A stretch of DNA of 64,000 bases from Jiella avicenniae (GCF_021390325.1 NZ_JAJUWU010000007.1:215621-279620), one strand, 5' to 3'. Positions 1 to 10,860 are shown, counted from the stretch's first letter. A program made the numbers and translations. Notes: a model not told the origin generated them from the letters alone.

Positions 1-69
1 CCGCCCGCCGTCCGAACATCGAGGTCCGTCGGCGCGGTCTTTCCGTCCTGTCTTGCGAAGGTCTCGCTC

Positions 70-2733
70 ATGAGTGGCGTCAACGAAATCCGGTCGGCTT
101 TTCTCGGATATTTCGAGAAGAACGGACACGAGCGGGTTGCCTCGTCGCCGCTGGTGCCGCGCAACGACCCGACGCTGATGTTCACCAACGCCGGGATGGT
201 GCAGTTCAAGAACGTCTTCACCGGCCTCGAAAAGCGTCCCTACGACCGGGCGACGACGGCCCAGAAGGTGGTTCGGGCCGGCGGCAAGCACAACGACCTC
301 GACAATGTCGGCTACACCGCGCGACATCACACTTTCTTCGAGATGCTGGGGAATTTTTCCTTCGGCGACTATTTCAAGGACCGGGCGATCGAGCTCGCCT
401 GGAACCTGACCACCAAGGAATTCGGTCTTCCGAAGGAGCGACTCCTCGTCACCGTCTTTTCGGAAGACGACGAGGCGGCGACCCTGTGGAAGAAGATCGC
501 CGGCCTCTCGGACGAGCGGATCATCCGCATCCCGACGTCGGACAATTTCTGGACGATGGGCGAGACCGGCCCTTGCGGTCCCTGCTCGGAGATCTTCTTC
601 GACCAGGGCGAGAGCGTCGCCGGCGGCCCTCCGGGGAGCCCCGACGAGGACGGCGACCGGTTCCTGGAGTTCTGGAATCTCGTCTTCATGCAGTTCGATC
701 AGGTCGACGCGGCGACGCGGCTCGACCTGCCGCGGCCGTCGATCGACACCGGCATGGGTCTCGAACGCATGGCGGCGATCCTGCAGGGCGTTCATTCGAA
801 TTACGAGACCGATCTCTTCAAGGTGCTGATCGGCGCCGTCGAACGGGCGATCGGCTCCGAGGCGGTCGGTGACAGGCTGGCGAGCCACCGGGTGATCGCC
901 GATCACCTGCGCGCGACGTCCTTCCTCATCGCCGATGGCGTCCTGCCGTCGAACGAGGGCCGCGGCTACGTCCTGCGCCGGATCATGCGCCGGGCCATGC
1001 GCCATGCCCGGATGCTCGGCGCGCAGGAGCCGGTGCTGTTCAAGCTGGTGCCGACGCTGGTCGCCGAGATGGGGCGGGCCTATCCCGAACTCGGCCGTGC
1101 CGAGGCGCTGATCGCGGAGACGCTGAAGCTCGAGGAGAAGCGCTTCCTGCAGACGCTCGATCGCGGTCTGACGCTTCTGGCCGACGCGACCGAGGGCATG
1201 TCGACCGGCGAGCGCCTGTCCGGCGAGACCGCCTTCAAGCTCTACGACACCTACGGCTTTCCGCTCGACCTGACGCAGGATGCCCTGCGCCAGCGCGGCA
1301 TCGAGGTCGACCTCGACAGCTTCAACACCGCGATGGAGCGCCAGAAGGCCGAGGCGCGGGCGAGCTGGGCCGGTTCCGGCGAGGCCGCGGCCGAGAACGT
1401 CTGGTATCCGATCCGCGAGCGCGTCGGCGCGACCGAATTCCTCGGCTACGGCACCGAGCGCGCAGAAGGCGCGGTCGTCGCTCTGGTCAAGGACGGCGCC
1501 GAGGTGCGGGAGGCCGGCGAGGGCGACGAAATCTCGGTGGTCGTCAACCAGACGCCGTTCTATGGCGAATCCGGTGGCCAGCTCGGCGACACCGGCGTCA
1601 TGCGCGGCGAGGGCGTCGAGATCGCCGTCACCGATACCCGCAAGTTCGCCGAGGGCCTTTTCGTCCACCGCGCTCGCGTCACCCGGGGGCGGGTGACGGT
1701 CGGCATGGCGCTCGATCTCGAGGTCGATCACCGCCGGCGCACGCAGATCCGCGCCAACCATTCGGCGACGCATCTGCTGCACGAGGCGCTGCGCGAGGTG
1801 CTCGGCAGTCACGTGGCGCAGAAAGGCTCGATGGTGGCGCCAGACCGGCTGCGCTTCGACTTTTCTCATCCCAAGCCCATCGAGGCGGCGGAGATCGCCG
1901 AGGTCGAGCGGCTGGCCAATGGCATCATCCTGCAGAACGCGCCGGTCGAGACACGGCTGATGGCGGTGGACGATGCGATCGCGTCGGGCGCGATGGCGCT
2001 GTTCGGCGAAAAATACGGCGACGAGGTTCGGGTCGTCTCGATGGGCGTCGCCGAAGAGGGCGAGAAGGCCGGCAAGGCCTATTCGGTCGAACTCTGCGGC
2101 GGCACGCATGTGCGCGCGACCGGCGACATCGGCCTCGTCCACGTCGTCGCCGAAGGCGGCGTCGCGGCCGGCGTGCGCCGGGTGGAAGCGCTGACCGGCG
2201 ATGCGGCGCGGGCCCATCTCCTGGAGCAGGACCAGCGCGTCCGCCGGATGGCGGCGGCGCTGAAGGTGTCCCAGGGCGACGTGGCGGACCGTCTCGACGC
2301 GATCGTCGAGGAACGCCGCCGGCTCGAGCGCGAGTTGGCGGAGGCGAAGAAGAAGCTCGCCCTCGTCGGCGACGGCGGCGGGTCTTCCTCCGGTGCCGCG
2401 CCGCAGGAGGTGGCCGGCGTTTCCTTCGTCGGACGCGTTCTCGAAGGCGTCTCGCCGAAGGACCTGAAGGGCCTCGTCGACGAAACCAAAGCTCAGATCG
2501 GCTCGGGTGTCGTCACGCTGGTCGCCGTCGCCGACGGCAAGGCCTCGGTCGTCGTCGGCGTGACGGCGGATCTCACGGGCCGGTTCGATGCCGTCGAACT
2601 CGTCAGAGCCGCGAGCGGCGCGATCGGCGGCAAGGGCGGCGGCGGACGGCCCGACATGGCGCAGGCCGGCGGCCCCGAAGGCGACAACGCCGCGCAGGCG
2701 GTCGCCGCGGTCGAGGCGGCGATGGCGGGCTGA
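70..2733 (+). CDS. alaS: alanyl-tRNA synthetase
   Basis: Charges tRNA-Ala with alanine in the cytoplasm and edits mischarged Ser/Gly-tRNA-Ala. The 887-residue length fits bacterial AlaRS. The N-terminal class II catalytic core is clear ([18 protein letters not shown], about residues 90-110). The editing domain has the HSATH zinc motif near residue 563 and the CGGTH motif near residue 678. A Lys/Glu/Arg-rich coiled coil and a Gly-rich C-Ala domain follow. An AAGG-like Shine-Dalgarno sits about 10 nt before the ATG. The 69 bases upstream hold no gene; in rhizobia recA commonly precedes alaS, which would lie outside the window. The gene converges on icd, and the two share a terminator. Confidence 0.98.
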   Translation: MSGVNEIRSAFLGYFEKNGHERVASSPLVPRNDPTLMFTNAGMVQFKNVFTGLEKRPYDRATTAQKVVRAGGKHNDLDNVGYTARHHTFFEMLGNFSFGDYFKDRAIELAWNLTTKEFGLPKERLLVTVFSEDDEAATLWKKIAGLSDERIIRIPTSDNFWTMGETGPCGPCSEIFFDQGESVAGGPPGSPDEDGDRFLEFWNLVFMQFDQVDAATRLDLPRPSIDTGMGLERMAAILQGVHSNYETDLFKVLIGAVERAIGSEAVGDRLASHRVIADHLRATSFLIADGVLPSNEGRGYVLRRIMRRAMRHARMLGAQEPVLFKLVPTLVAEMGRAYPELGRAEALIAETLKLEEKRFLQTLDRGLTLLADATEGMSTGERLSGETAFKLYDTYGFPLDLTQDALRQRGIEVDLDSFNTAMERQKAEARASWAGSGEAAAENVWYPIRERVGATEFLGYGTERAEGAVVALVKDGAEVREAGEGDEISVVVNQTPFYGESGGQLGDTGVMRGEGVEIAVTDTRKFAEGLFVHRARVTRGRVTVGMALDLEVDHRRRTQIRANHSATHLLHEALREVLGSHVAQKGSMVAPDRLRFDFSHPKPIEAAEIAEVERLANGIILQNAPVETRLMAVDDAIASGAMALFGEKYGDEVRVVSMGVAEEGEKAGKAYSVELCGGTHVRATGDIGLVHVVAEGGVAAGVRRVEALTGDAARAHLLEQDQRVRRMAAALKVSQGDVADRLDAIVEERRRLERELAEAKKKLALVGDGGGSSSGAAPQEVAGVSFVGRVLEGVSPKDLKGLVDETKAQIGSGVVTLVAVADGKASVVVGVTADLTGRFDAVELVRAASGAIGGKGGGGRPDMAQAGGPEGDNAAQAVAAVEAAMAG

Positions 2734-2898
2734 CGCCCGCCAGCCGGTTCCGACGGCTTTCGTTCCGCGGCCGGGTCGATCCCGGCTTGGTTCCAGGTGT
2801 CCTGGGTGGTCCGTCTCGCTGCCGCCACGGGCCGGGGATGGGCGCGCTGCGGGCGGTCGACGGCCTCGATCAGGATCTGGACGCTGCTCCTCGCTTGA

Positions 2899-2941
2899 AA
2901 CGAAAGGCCCGCCGCGGATGAACCGCGGCGGGCCTTTCGTT
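2899..2941. terminator. bidirectional intrinsic terminator between alaS and icd
   Basis: A perfect inverted repeat with 19-bp arms (2899-2917 and 2923-2941) and a 5-nt loop. The GC-rich inner stem is flanked by AAAGG / CCTTT, giving A- and T-bearing tails on both strands. It lies between two convergent stop codons, so it can end transcription from both sides. Confidence 0.9.
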
Positions 2942-2961
2942 CGCGTTCCGGTTCGGGGAGG

Positions 2962-4179
2962 TTACGAGGCGGCCATCGCCTTCTTGAGGTTCTCGTCGAT
3001 CTTGTCGAGGAAGCCGTTGGTCGTCAGCCAGGACTGGTCGGGGCCGATCAGGAGCGCCAGATCCTTGGTCATGAAGCCGCTCTCGACGGTGTCGATGCAG
3101 ACCTTTTCCATCTTGGCGGCGAATTCCGCGAGCGCGTCGTTGTCGTCGAGCTTGGCGCGATGGGCGAGGCCCCGCGTCCAGGCGAAGATCGAGGCGATCG
3201 GGTTGGTCGAGGTCTCCTGACCCTTCTGGTGCTGGCGATAGTGCCGGGTCACCGTGCCGTGGGCCGCCTCGGCTTCGACGGTCTGGCCGTCGGGCGTCAT
3301 CAGGACGGAGGTCATCAGGCCGAGCGAGCCGAAGCCCTGGGCGACGATGTCCGACTGGACGTCGCCGTCGTAGTTCTTGCAGGCCCAGACATAGCCGCCC
3401 GACCACTTCAGCGCGGCGGCGACCATGTCGTCGATCAGGCGGTGCTCGTAGGTCAGCTTCCTGGCGTCGAATTCGGCCTTGAACTCGGCGTCGAAGATCT
3501 CCTGGAAGATGTCCTTGAAGCGGCCGTCATAGGCCTTCAGGATGGTGTTCTTGGTGGAGAGATAGCAGGGAACGTTGCGCTGCAGGGCGTAGTTGAACGA
3601 CGCCCGGGCGAAGTCGCGGATCGACTCGTCGAGGTTGTACATGCCCATGGCGACGCCGGCGGCCGGGGCGTCGAACACCTCGTGCTCGATCGTCTGGCCG
3701 TCCTCGCCGACGAACTTCATCGTCAGCTTGCCCTTGCCGGGGAATCTGAAGTCGGTGGCGCGGTACTGGTCGCCGAAGGCGTGGCGGCCGACGATGATCG
3801 GCTTGGTCCAGCCGGGAACGAGCCGCGGCACGTTCTTCATGATGATCGGCTCGCGGAAGATGACGCCGCCGAGGATGTTGCGGATCGTGCCGTTCGGCGA
3901 GCGCCACATCTTCTTCAGGCCGAATTCCTCGACGCGGGCCTCGTCCGGCGTGATCGTCGCGCATTTGACGCCGACGCCGTGCTTCTTGATGGCGTTGGCC
4001 GCGTCGACGGTGACCTGATCGTCGGTCCCGTCGCGATGCTCCATGCCGAGGTCGTAATATTCAAGGTCGATGTCGAGATAGGGATGGATCAGCTTGTCCT
4101 TGATGAACTGCCAGATGATCCGGGTCATCTCGTCGCCGTCGAGTTCCACGACCGGGTTTGCGACCTTGATCTTCGCCAT
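2962..4179 (-). CDS. icd: NADP-dependent isocitrate dehydrogenase
   Basis: TCA-cycle enzyme that oxidatively decarboxylates isocitrate to 2-oxoglutarate with NADP+. The 405-residue protein begins [20 protein letters not shown] and belongs to the eukaryote-like dimeric subfamily usual in alphaproteobacteria. The substrate- and metal-binding stretches TKNTIL and [10 protein letters not shown] are present, as is the cofactor-site stretch [10 protein letters not shown] longer reading frame opens further upstream, but the start at 4179 is chosen because an AAGGAAGG Shine-Dalgarno lies 6 nt ahead of it and homologues begin there. It converges on alaS. Confidence 0.97.
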   Translation of the reverse strand: MAKIKVANPVVELDGDEMTRIIWQFIKDKLIHPYLDIDLEYYDLGMEHRDGTDDQVTVDAANAIKKHGVGVKCATITPDEARVEEFGLKKMWRSPNGTIRNILGGVIFREPIIMKNVPRLVPGWTKPIIVGRHAFGDQYRATDFRFPGKGKLTMKFVGEDGQTIEHEVFDAPAAGVAMGMYNLDESIRDFARASFNYALQRNVPCYLSTKNTILKAYDGRFKDIFQEIFDAEFKAEFDARKLTYEHRLIDDMVAAALKWSGGYVWACKNYDGDVQSDIVAQGFGSLGLMTSVLMTPDGQTVEAEAAHGTVTRHYRQHQKGQETSTNPIASIFAWTRGLAHRAKLDDNDALAEFAAKMEKVCIDTVESGFMTKDLALLIGPDQSWLTTNGFLDKIDENLKKAMAAS

Positions 4180-4355
4180 GGGGTGCCTTCCTTGGAGAGT
4201 GAGAGGGGCCCGGCATGCGCCGGTGCCGTCAACGGATGGGTGATCCATTGCCCGGCCCTATAACACCCGACATGGCAGACGCAAAGCGAGAGGGAGACGG
4301 GCAGGGTGCGTCGCAGCATCGTCCGGCGGGGACCGAGCGGATTTCGGGTTGAGCG

Positions 4356-5837
4356 ATGGTAGCCGAAGTGCGGATCGAGGCGGCTTGCGGCCGTCTCGTC
4401 GGGCGGCGGCACGGCGATGTCGTGCGTTTCCTCGGGATCCCCTACGGCGAGCCGCCGATCGGGCAGAGGCGGTTCGCAAGGCCTGAAGCGAAGGCGGCCT
4501 TCGCTCGGCCCTTCGAAGCCTTCTCCTTTGGTGCGGCCGCGCCGCAGCGCCGCGCGATGCCTGCCCCGATCGGCAGGATGGCGGGCCTCGTCACCGAGTT
4601 TTCCGAGGACTGCCTCAGCCTGAACGTCTGGACGCCGGACGTTCGGGGCAAACGGCCGGTGCTGGTGTTCATCCATGGCGGCGGATTCATCATCGGCGCC
4701 GGCAGCCAGTATCCGGGGGACGATCTGGCGGCGCGCGGCGACGTGGTGGTGGTCACCCTGAACTACCGGCTCGGGCTTCTCGGCTTCAATCCCTTCGCCG
4801 AGGTCTTTCCGGGCGACGAGCGCTTCGCGGCGAATGCCGGCCTCCTCGACCAGCGGCTGGCGCTTCAATGGGTGCGGGAGAACATCGCGGCCTTCGGCGG
4901 CGATCCGGGCCGCGTGACGATCGCCGGCGAATCGGCGGGCTCGGTCTCCGTCGCCTGGCATCTGGTGACGAAGGGATCGCAGCCCTTCTACGCCCGCGCC
5001 ATCATGCAGTCCGGGACGCTCAGCCTCTTCTATGGCCGGGACCGGGCGCGGCAGATCGGTGCGGAGCTTCGCCGCGGCATGGGACTGTCGCACGGTCCGG
5101 ATCCTTTGTTCGCGCTGTCGCCGAAACGGCTGCACGATGCTGCGGCGGCGGCCGTGGAAAACCACACCGGGGTGATTTCCCGGCCCCATGTGGATGAATG
5201 TGAGCTCGGCTCGGCGCTTCCCGCCGCGCTGGCGAAGGCGGCAAAGCCGGTGCCGTTGATCATCGGCACGACGCGGGACGAGTTCTCCTTCTTCACCGAC
5301 CTGCCGCTGCTGCCGATGAAGACGGGAAAGGCCGAGATGACGGCGATGGTGGCGCGCTTTGCCGGGCCGCAAGCGGCAGAGCAGATCGCCGGGCTCTACG
5401 CCGACGATCGGCGCGGGCGCATCGCCTTCGGCACCGATCTGGTCTTCCGCATGCCGACGATCGCCTTTGCGGACAACCATGCGGCGGCCGGGAATGCGGT
5501 GTTCTCCTATCGCCTCGACTGGGAGGCGAAGGGACCGCTCGCCCGGCTCGGCGCGACCCATTCGGTGGATCTGCCGCTGATCTTCGCCGATTTCATGCGG
5601 CCGTTCCGCGCCGTCTATCTCGGCCTTCTGCCCGATCCGCGCCGCCACGAGTTGGCCGTGCGGATGCGCGACCACTGGCTCCGCTTCGTGCGGGACGGCC
5701 GGCCCGGCGCCGACTGGCCGGCCTATGCGCCGGAGGCGAGAACGACGATGATCTTCGGCCTGAAGGACCGCATCGTCGCCGACCCGGAGGCGGCGCGACG
5801 GGCGGCGTGGCAGGGGATCGACGGGTTCGCGACGTGA
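4356..5837 (+). CDS. type-B carboxylesterase (PnbA-like)
   Basis: Predicted serine hydrolase of the carboxylesterase/para-nitrobenzyl esterase family (493 aa) that hydrolyses carboxylic esters; the physiological substrate is unknown. Visible family features are the EDCLSLNVW signature (residues 84-92), the oxyanion-hole HGGGF (107-111), the nucleophile elbow GESAGS with catalytic Ser193, a Glu in the TRDEF segment and a His in ATHSVDLP that together complete the Ser-Glu-His triad. No signal peptide is seen, so it is probably cytoplasmic. It diverges from icd across 176 bp and is followed in the same direction by the RNA methyltransferase gene. Confidence 0.9.
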   Translation: MVAEVRIEAACGRLVGRRHGDVVRFLGIPYGEPPIGQRRFARPEAKAAFARPFEAFSFGAAAPQRRAMPAPIGRMAGLVTEFSEDCLSLNVWTPDVRGKRPVLVFIHGGGFIIGAGSQYPGDDLAARGDVVVVTLNYRLGLLGFNPFAEVFPGDERFAANAGLLDQRLALQWVRENIAAFGGDPGRVTIAGESAGSVSVAWHLVTKGSQPFYARAIMQSGTLSLFYGRDRARQIGAELRRGMGLSHGPDPLFALSPKRLHDAAAAAVENHTGVISRPHVDECELGSALPAALAKAAKPVPLIIGTTRDEFSFFTDLPLLPMKTGKAEMTAMVARFAGPQAAEQIAGLYADDRRGRIAFGTDLVFRMPTIAFADNHAAAGNAVFSYRLDWEAKGPLARLGATHSVDLPLIFADFMRPFRAVYLGLLPDPRRHELAVRMRDHWLRFVRDGRPGADWPAYAPEARTTMIFGLKDRIVADPEAARRAAWQGIDGFAT

Positions 5838-5925
5838 GCGGCGGGGATCGTGCGGCTTGGCTCGTCGGACGCGACACGGTATCGAGCGGGCCGAGCGCCG
5901 CCATGTTGCCGCGCGATCGCCGCCG

Positions 5926-6723
5926 ATGAAGGAGTTTTCAGTCTTGGACGACGAAACGTCCCGCCGCGCCGGTTTTGCCATCGTCCTCGTCGAGCCGCAG
6001 CTCGGCGAAAACATCGGCATGGTGGCGCGCGCCATGGCGAATTTCGGTCTCGCGGATCTGCGCCTGGTGAACCCGCGCGACGGCTGGCCGAGCGAGAAGG
6101 CCCGGGCCGCCGCCTCGCGGGCCGATCATGTCATCGATGCCGTCAGCCTCTACGACACCGTCGAGGAAGCGACCGCGGATCTCAACTTCGTGCTGGCGAC
6201 GACGGCGCGGGCGCGCGACAGCTTCAAGCCGGTGCGCGGGCCGGAAGAGGCGGCGGCGGATCTGAGGCGCCGCGCGGCCGAGGGGCAGGGCACCGGCATC
6301 CTGTTCGGCCGCGAGCGCTGGGGCCTCAACAATCATGAGGTCGGCCTTGCCGACGAGATCGTCACCTTTCCGGTCGATCCGAAATTCGCATCGCTCAACA
6401 TCGCCCAGGCGGTGCTCCTGATGAGCTATGCCTGGCAGGCGGCGGGCCGGGGCGGCGATCTTTCTCCCCGCTTCGAGGCCAAGCTGCCGGAGCCGGCGAC
6501 CAAGGACGACCTCTTCCGGCTGTTCCACCATCTTGAGGCATCGCTGGAGCGGGCCGGTTATTTCTTCCCCGAGCCGAAGCGGGAGGTGATGACCCAGAAT
6601 CTGAGGACGATGCTGACCAAGGCCAACCTGTCGGAGCCGGAAGTTCACACCCTGCGCGGCGTCATCAAGGCCTTCGACTACGAGGCGGCGCAGCTTCGCA
6701 AGAAGCTCGGAGACGCCTCGTGA
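5926..6723 (+). CDS. trmJ: TrmJ-type SPOUT RNA methyltransferase
   Basis: Predicted S-adenosylmethionine-dependent ribose 2'-O-methyltransferase of the TrmH/SpoU superfamily, TrmJ branch (tRNA position 32). The knot-fold motifs [18 protein letters not shown] at the N-terminus, [15 protein letters not shown] in the middle and [15 protein letters not shown] are all present, plus the C-terminal helical extension. The start is uncertain. The ATG at 5926 has no good Shine-Dalgarno, whereas a perfect AAGGAG (5929-5934) sits 9 nt before an in-frame TTG at 5944; that TTG may be the true initiator and would remove six residues. Its stop overlaps the GTG start of murI by 4 nt, so the two are probably co-translated. 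Confidence 0.88.
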   Translation: MKEFSVLDDETSRRAGFAIVLVEPQLGENIGMVARAMANFGLADLRLVNPRDGWPSEKARAAASRADHVIDAVSLYDTVEEATADLNFVLATTARARDSFKPVRGPEEAAADLRRRAAEGQGTGILFGRERWGLNNHEVGLADEIVTFPVDPKFASLNIAQAVLLMSYAWQAAGRGGDLSPRFEAKLPEPATKDDLFRLFHHLEASLERAGYFFPEPKREVMTQNLRTMLTKANLSEPEVHTLRGVIKAFDYEAAQLRKKLGDAS

Positions 6724-7526
6724 ACGCCGAGGCGCCCCGCGGACACAGACCGGTGCTGGTCCTGGACAGCGGAATCGGCGGGCTGACGGTGCTGCGCGAA
6801 GCGCGCGTGCTGATGCCCGAGCGACGCTTCGTCTATGTCGCCGACGACGCCGCCTTCCCGTATGGCAACTGGGAGGAGGCCGCCCTCAGGCAGCGTCTCG
6901 TCGCGCTGTTCGGCGGCCTCATCGCCGAGCACGACCCGGTCGCCTGCGTCATCGCCTGCAACACCGCCTCGACCCTGGCGCTCGACGCATTGCGCGCCGC
7001 CTATCCGCAGATGGCCTTCGTCGGCACCGTGCCGGCGATCAAGCCGGCCGCCGAGCGCACCCGATCGGGCCTCGTCTCGGTGCTGGCGACGCCCGGCACG
7101 GTGAAGCGGCAATATACCCGCGACCTGATCGACCAATGGGCGACGAAATGCGAGGTCCGGCTGGTCGGCAGCTTCCAGCTCGCCGCTCTCGCCGAGGCCT
7201 ACATGCGCCAGGGGCTGGTCGAGGAAGAGGCGGTGCGGGCCGAGATCGCACCGTGCTTCGTCGAAAAGGACGGTCGGCGGACGGACATCGTGGTGCTCGC
7301 CTGCACCCACTATCCCTTCATCGTCAACCGCATGCGCAAGATGGCGCCCTGGCCGGTCGACTGGCTCGATCCGGCCGAGGCCATCGCCCGGCGCGCACTG
7401 TCGATCCTGCCGGTCATTCCGCTCGAAACGCCGATCGAGCGCCATGTCGACGTGGCGGTCTTCACGTCCGGCCACGGCGATGCGGTGACGCGCCGACTGA
7501 TGCAGGGGTTCGGCCTGACGGCATGA
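6720..7526 (+). CDS. murI: glutamate racemase
   Basis: Interconverts L- and D-glutamate to supply D-Glu for peptidoglycan. The 268-aa protein shows the cofactor-independent racemase signatures: DSGIGGLTV near the N-terminus, the first catalytic cysteine in IACNTAS and the second in LACTHYPF. It starts with GTG overlapping the stop of the upstream methyltransferase by 4 nt, indicating translational coupling. It converges on a LysR gene with an 85-bp gap in which no strong terminator is evident. Confidence 0.95.
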   Translation: MNAEAPRGHRPVLVLDSGIGGLTVLREARVLMPERRFVYVADDAAFPYGNWEEAALRQRLVALFGGLIAEHDPVACVIACNTASTLALDALRAAYPQMAFVGTVPAIKPAAERTRSGLVSVLATPGTVKRQYTRDLIDQWATKCEVRLVGSFQLAALAEAYMRQGLVEEEAVRAEIAPCFVEKDGRRTDIVVLACTHYPFIVNRMRKMAPWPVDWLDPAEAIARRALSILPVIPLETPIERHVDVAVFTSGHGDAVTRRLMQGFGLTA

Positions 7527-7611
7527 GGCTTCCACCCCGAGGCGGCCGGCGTGCCGGAAGTACGGCGGATGGCAGGAGAGGGAGGCGCAACCCCCGAGCT
7601 CGACCGCATGG

Positions 7612-8568
7612 TCAGACCATCGGGACGACCGGCTGCGGCGCCTTCGGGCCGGGACGGGGCCGGCCCATTTCGTCCTGAAGCCGATGGATGCGCATCCTGA
7701 TTTCGTCGAGGAAGCTCGCCGCCAGCATTGCCATCGGCTCGCCGCGCGGGGTGATCAGCCACGAGGTCATCTGGACCTGTTGCCGCAGCCGCCTGAACAC
7801 CAGCCGGCCGTCCCGTGCCCCGGCCGCGGCGAGGGAGGGCACGACCGAAATGCCCGCCCCTTCCGCCACCATCTCGCAGGCCGCATCCGCCATCTGCACC
7901 TCGGCGACGGGGTTCATCTTCGCCCCGGCGCGGTGGAAGGCCGCCTCGATGACCGGGTAGGAGAGATCCTCCCGGCCGAGAGCGATCAGGCGTTCGCCAT
8001 CGAGATCCGCGACGTCCACGCTCTCGTGCCCGGCGAGACGATGGTCGGCCGGCAGAGCGAGAAACAATTCGACCTCGACGAATTTCTCCGCCTGCAGCGA
8101 CGCCGAGGCCGAGGGCAAGAGGCCGATGCCGAAATCGGCCTTGCCGGTGACCATCGCGTCCTCGATGCTGCGCGAGGTGCGGCTGAACAATTGCAACCGC
8201 ACCTGCGGGCTGCGCGCCAGGATGGTGGCCGCAGCCTGGGGCGCGACATGCATGCTGAGGCCGGGAAAGGTGACGGCCGAGACCTCGCCGCGCTCCAGAT
8301 TGCGGATCGATTCGGCGAGCCGCGAGATCCGCAGCATCCCCGCTTCCAGCTTTTCGGTCTCGGCGAACATCTGCCGCGCCTCGGCGGTCGGCTTCAGCCG
8401 TCCCTGTCCGCGCTCGAACAGGCTGAAGCCGCACGCTTCCTCGAAGCCCTTGAGAAGCTTGGTGACGGCGGGCTGGCTGACGAACAGCCGCTCTGCCGCT
8501 TCGGTGACGGATCCGGCCTTCATGATGGCGTTGAAGGCGCTCAACTGGCGGACGTTCGGCGGTGCCAC
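7612..8568 (-). CDS. LysR-family transcriptional regulator
   Basis: A 318-aa LysR-type regulator, with an N-terminal winged helix-turn-helix (RQLSAFNAIMKAGSVTEAAE and SQPAVTKLLKGFE, about residues 6-50) followed by a type-2 periplasmic-binding-protein-like effector domain. It resembles the NocR/OccR-like regulators of opine and amino-acid operons. The start is GTG at 8568. It is divergent from the ABC transporter/dehydrogenase operon, with 112 bp between them containing a LysR-type dyad. It is therefore very likely the operon's regulator, responding to the transported amine. Confidence 0.92.
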   Translation of the reverse strand: MAPPNVRQLSAFNAIMKAGSVTEAAERLFVSQPAVTKLLKGFEEACGFSLFERGQGRLKPTAEARQMFAETEKLEAGMLRISRLAESIRNLERGEVSAVTFPGLSMHVAPQAAATILARSPQVRLQLFSRTSRSIEDAMVTGKADFGIGLLPSASASLQAEKFVEVELFLALPADHRLAGHESVDVADLDGERLIALGREDLSYPVIEAAFHRAGAKMNPVAEVQMADAACEMVAEGAGISVVPSLAAAGARDGRLVFRRLRQQVQMTSWLITPRGEPMAMLAASFLDEIRMRIHRLQDEMGRPRPGPKAPQPVVPMV

Positions 8569-8576
8569 CGCGCAAC

Positions 8577-8597
8577 CTCATAACCCATTGGAATGAG
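8577..8597. promoter_or_regulatory. LysR-type T-N11-A operator in divergent promoter
   Basis: CTCAT, then 11 nt, then ATGAG: a perfect interrupted dyad matching the LysR T-N11-A consensus. It starts 9 bp upstream of the regulator's start codon and lies between it and the ABC operon, where auto-repression and activator binding sites normally occur. Confidence 0.7.
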
Positions 8598-8680
8598 TCT
8601 ATCCTTTAATTTCATTTGCGCGGAATGGGAAACGCCTAAACGATAGGCCTGCACGAAAACAGGCAACGGCAGGGGTCCCC

Positions 8681-9715
8681 ATGAAGAAACGCATCCTCAT
8701 GCTCGCTGCGGCGGGTTCGCTCATCGCGTCCGTCGCCGCCCAGGCGCAGACCAAGACACTGACGGTCGGCGGCTATGGCGGCTCCTTCGAGACCTTGATG
8801 AAGGAACTGATCATTCCGCAATTCGAGAAGACCCACGACGTCACCATCCAGTTCGTCGCCGGCAACTCGACCGAGAATCTCGCCCGCCTCCAGGCGCAGA
8901 AGGGCAACCAGGAACTCGACGTCGTCATCCTCGACGACGGCCCGATGTACCAGGCCGACGCGCTGGGCTTCTGCGCACCGCTCGACGAGGATGTCGCTTC
9001 CGACGACATCTACGACCTCGCCAAGATCGGACCGAACTCGATCGGCGTCGGCTTCGTCGCCACGGGCTTCACCTACAACGCCGACTGGTTCAAGGAGAAG
9101 GGCTGGGAGCCGCCGTCGAGCTGGAAGGATCTGGAAGATCCGAAGTTCGAGCAGATCCTCTCGATCCCGCCGATTTCCAACACCTACGGCCTCCACACCC
9201 TCGTCATGATGGCGCGCCTCAACGGCGGCGGCGAGAAGGACATCGATCCGGGCTTCACCGCCATGGCCGACGACGTCGCGCCGAACGTCCTCGTCTTCGA
9301 GCCGTCCTCCGGCAAGATGTCGGAACTGTTCCAGTCCAAGGAGATCGCCCTGTCGATCTGGGGCTCGGGCCGAACCAAGTCGCTGGCCGACACCGGCTTC
9401 CCGGCAAAGTTCGCCTATCCGAAGGAAGGTGCCGTGGCGCTGATGCTCGCCGCCTGTCCGGTGGTCGAGAGCGACGCGCCGGAAGCCGCCCAGGCCTTCG
9501 TCAAGTATCTCCTCGATCCGGAGATTCAGGTGAAGCTCGGCGACGCCATGGGCTCCGGCCCGGTCAACAAGAAGACCGAGCTGCCCGAGGAACTCGCTGC
9601 GGCGCTGCCCTACGGCCCCGAGCAGATTTCCAAGCTGGTCAAGGTCGACTGGGACGTGATCAACCCGAACCGGCAGGAGTGGACCCAGCGCTGGGCGCGC
9701 GAGGTCGAGCGCTGA
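8681..9715 (+). CDS. ABC transporter substrate-binding protein (PotD-like)
   Basis: A 344-aa periplasmic binding protein of the extracellular solute-binding family 1 / spermidine-putrescine (PotD, COG0687) type. It has a Sec signal peptide (MKKRILMLAAAGSLIASVAAQA, about residues 1-22) and the mature start TKTLTVGGYGGSFE typical of the group. It should bind the substrate imported by the ATPase and permeases encoded downstream. The first gene of the operon, it is separated from the ATPase gene by a stem-loop that may raise its relative mRNA level. The ligand is inferred to be an amine, opine or amino acid from the downstream dehydrogenases. Confidence 0.9.
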   Translation: MKKRILMLAAAGSLIASVAAQAQTKTLTVGGYGGSFETLMKELIIPQFEKTHDVTIQFVAGNSTENLARLQAQKGNQELDVVILDDGPMYQADALGFCAPLDEDVASDDIYDLAKIGPNSIGVGFVATGFTYNADWFKEKGWEPPSSWKDLEDPKFEQILSIPPISNTYGLHTLVMMARLNGGGEKDIDPGFTAMADDVAPNVLVFEPSSGKMSELFQSKEIALSIWGSGRTKSLADTGFPAKFAYPKEGAVALMLAACPVVESDAPEAAQAFVKYLLDPEIQVKLGDAMGSGPVNKKTELPEELAAALPYGPEQISKLVKVDWDVINPNRQEWTQRWAREVER

Positions 9716-9740
9716 TCGCGGCAACCGCCTGAACACCGAT

Positions 9741-9764
9741 CGGAGTGGGCTCCGGCCCGCTCCG
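9741..9764 (+). promoter_or_regulatory. intra-operon stem-loop
   Basis: A 10-bp stem (9741-9750 with 9755-9764, one G-U pair) with a TCCG loop and no following T-run. It lies just after the binding-protein gene, a usual place for a 3' mRNA stabiliser or partial terminator that makes binding protein exceed ATPase and permease. Confidence 0.55.
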
Positions 9765-9798
9765 GTTCCGCGGCGCGATGGAACGATCGAAACGAGAC

Positions 9799-10860
9799 AT
9801 GGCTATTCTGGAACTACGCGATCTGACCAAGCGCTTCGGCGAGACGGTCGCTGTCGATCGCTTCACCCTGTCGGTGGAAAAGGGCGAGTTCGTCTCGCTG
9901 CTCGGGCCGTCCGGCTGCGGCAAGACCACGACGCTGCAGATGATCGCCGGCTTCGAGACCCCGACCGGCGGCTCGATCGCCCTCAACGGTCGCGACCTCT
10001 CGAAGGTGCCGGCGCGGGCGAGAGGCCTCGGCATCGTCTTCCAGACCTATGCCCTGTTCCCTCACATGACGGTCGAGGAAAACGTCGGCTTCGGCCTGGA
10101 AATGCGCAAGGTGCCGGCGGACGAGCGCAAGCGGCGGATCGCCGCGACCCTCGACCTCGTCCACCTGTCGCATCTGGCGACCCGCTATCCCCGCCAGATG
10201 TCCGGCGGCCAGCGCCAGCGCGTCGCACTGGCGCGGGCGCTGGTCATCGAACCGGAACTCCTGCTCCTCGACGAGCCCTTGTCCAATCTCGACGCCAAAT
10301 TGCGCGAGGAAATGCAGCTCGAACTCCGGCGCATCCAGCAGGAGGCCGGCGTCACCACGCTGCTCGTCACCCACGACCAGTCCGAGGCGATGGCCTTGAG
10401 CGACCGGATCGCGGTCATGCAGGGCGGCCGCCTGATCCAGGAGGCGACGCCCTTCGAGGCCTATGACCGGCCGACCAACGGCTTCGTCTCCTCCTTTCTC
10501 GGCAAGAGCAACGCCATCGACGCCCATCTCGAAGCGGGCGGGGCGGGCACGACGCAGCTTCGCTGCGGCGACATCCGTCTCGACGCTCCGGCGTCGTCGC
10601 ATGGCCCCGGGGCGGTGCTGGTTTCGCTCAGGCCGGAGCGGATCGAATTTTGCGGGGCGGGCGAGGGGATCGTCTCCGGGACGGTCGTCGAGCGCGTCTT
10701 TCTCGGCGACCAGTGGCTGTTCAAGGTGAAGACCGGGCTCGGCGAACTCCTCGTCGTGCGCCGCAACAGCGGCCGGCGCGAGCCCGAAGTCGGCGAGACC
10801 GTGCATCTGTCCTGGCAGGCCGAGCATCTGCGCCTCCTCGAGGCGGGGTCGGCGGCATGA
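9799..10860 (+). CDS. ABC transporter ATP-binding protein (PotA-like)
   Basis: ATPase of the PotABCD-type importer, 353 aa from the chosen start. Walker A GPSGCGKTT (residues 36-44), Q-loop region, signature MSGGQ (134-138), Walker B LLLLDEP (154-160) and the H-loop (LVTHDQ) are all intact, followed by a C-terminal TOBE-like regulatory domain. The frame is open from 9745, but MAILELRDLTKRFG at 9799 is the normal family N-terminus. Its stop overlaps the next ATG (ATGA), coupling it to the first permease gene. Confidence 0.93.
   Translation: MAILELRDLTKRFGETVAVDRFTLSVEKGEFVSLLGPSGCGKTTTLQMIAGFETPTGGSIALNGRDLSKVPARARGLGIVFQTYALFPHMTVEENVGFGLEMRKVPADERKRRIAATLDLVHLSHLATRYPRQMSGGQRQRVALARALVIEPELLLLDEPLSNLDAKLREEMQLELRRIQQEAGVTTLLVTHDQSEAMALSDRIAVMQGGRLIQEATPFEAYDRPTNGFVSSFLGKSNAIDAHLEAGGAGTTQLRCGDIRLDAPASSHGPGAVLVSLRPERIEFCGAGEGIVSGTVVERVFLGDQWLFKVKTGLGELLVVRRNSGRREPEVGETVHLSWQAEHLRLLEAGSAA

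Noticed and set aside
3160..4263. 367-codon plus-strand open frame
   Set aside because: Antisense shadow of icd.
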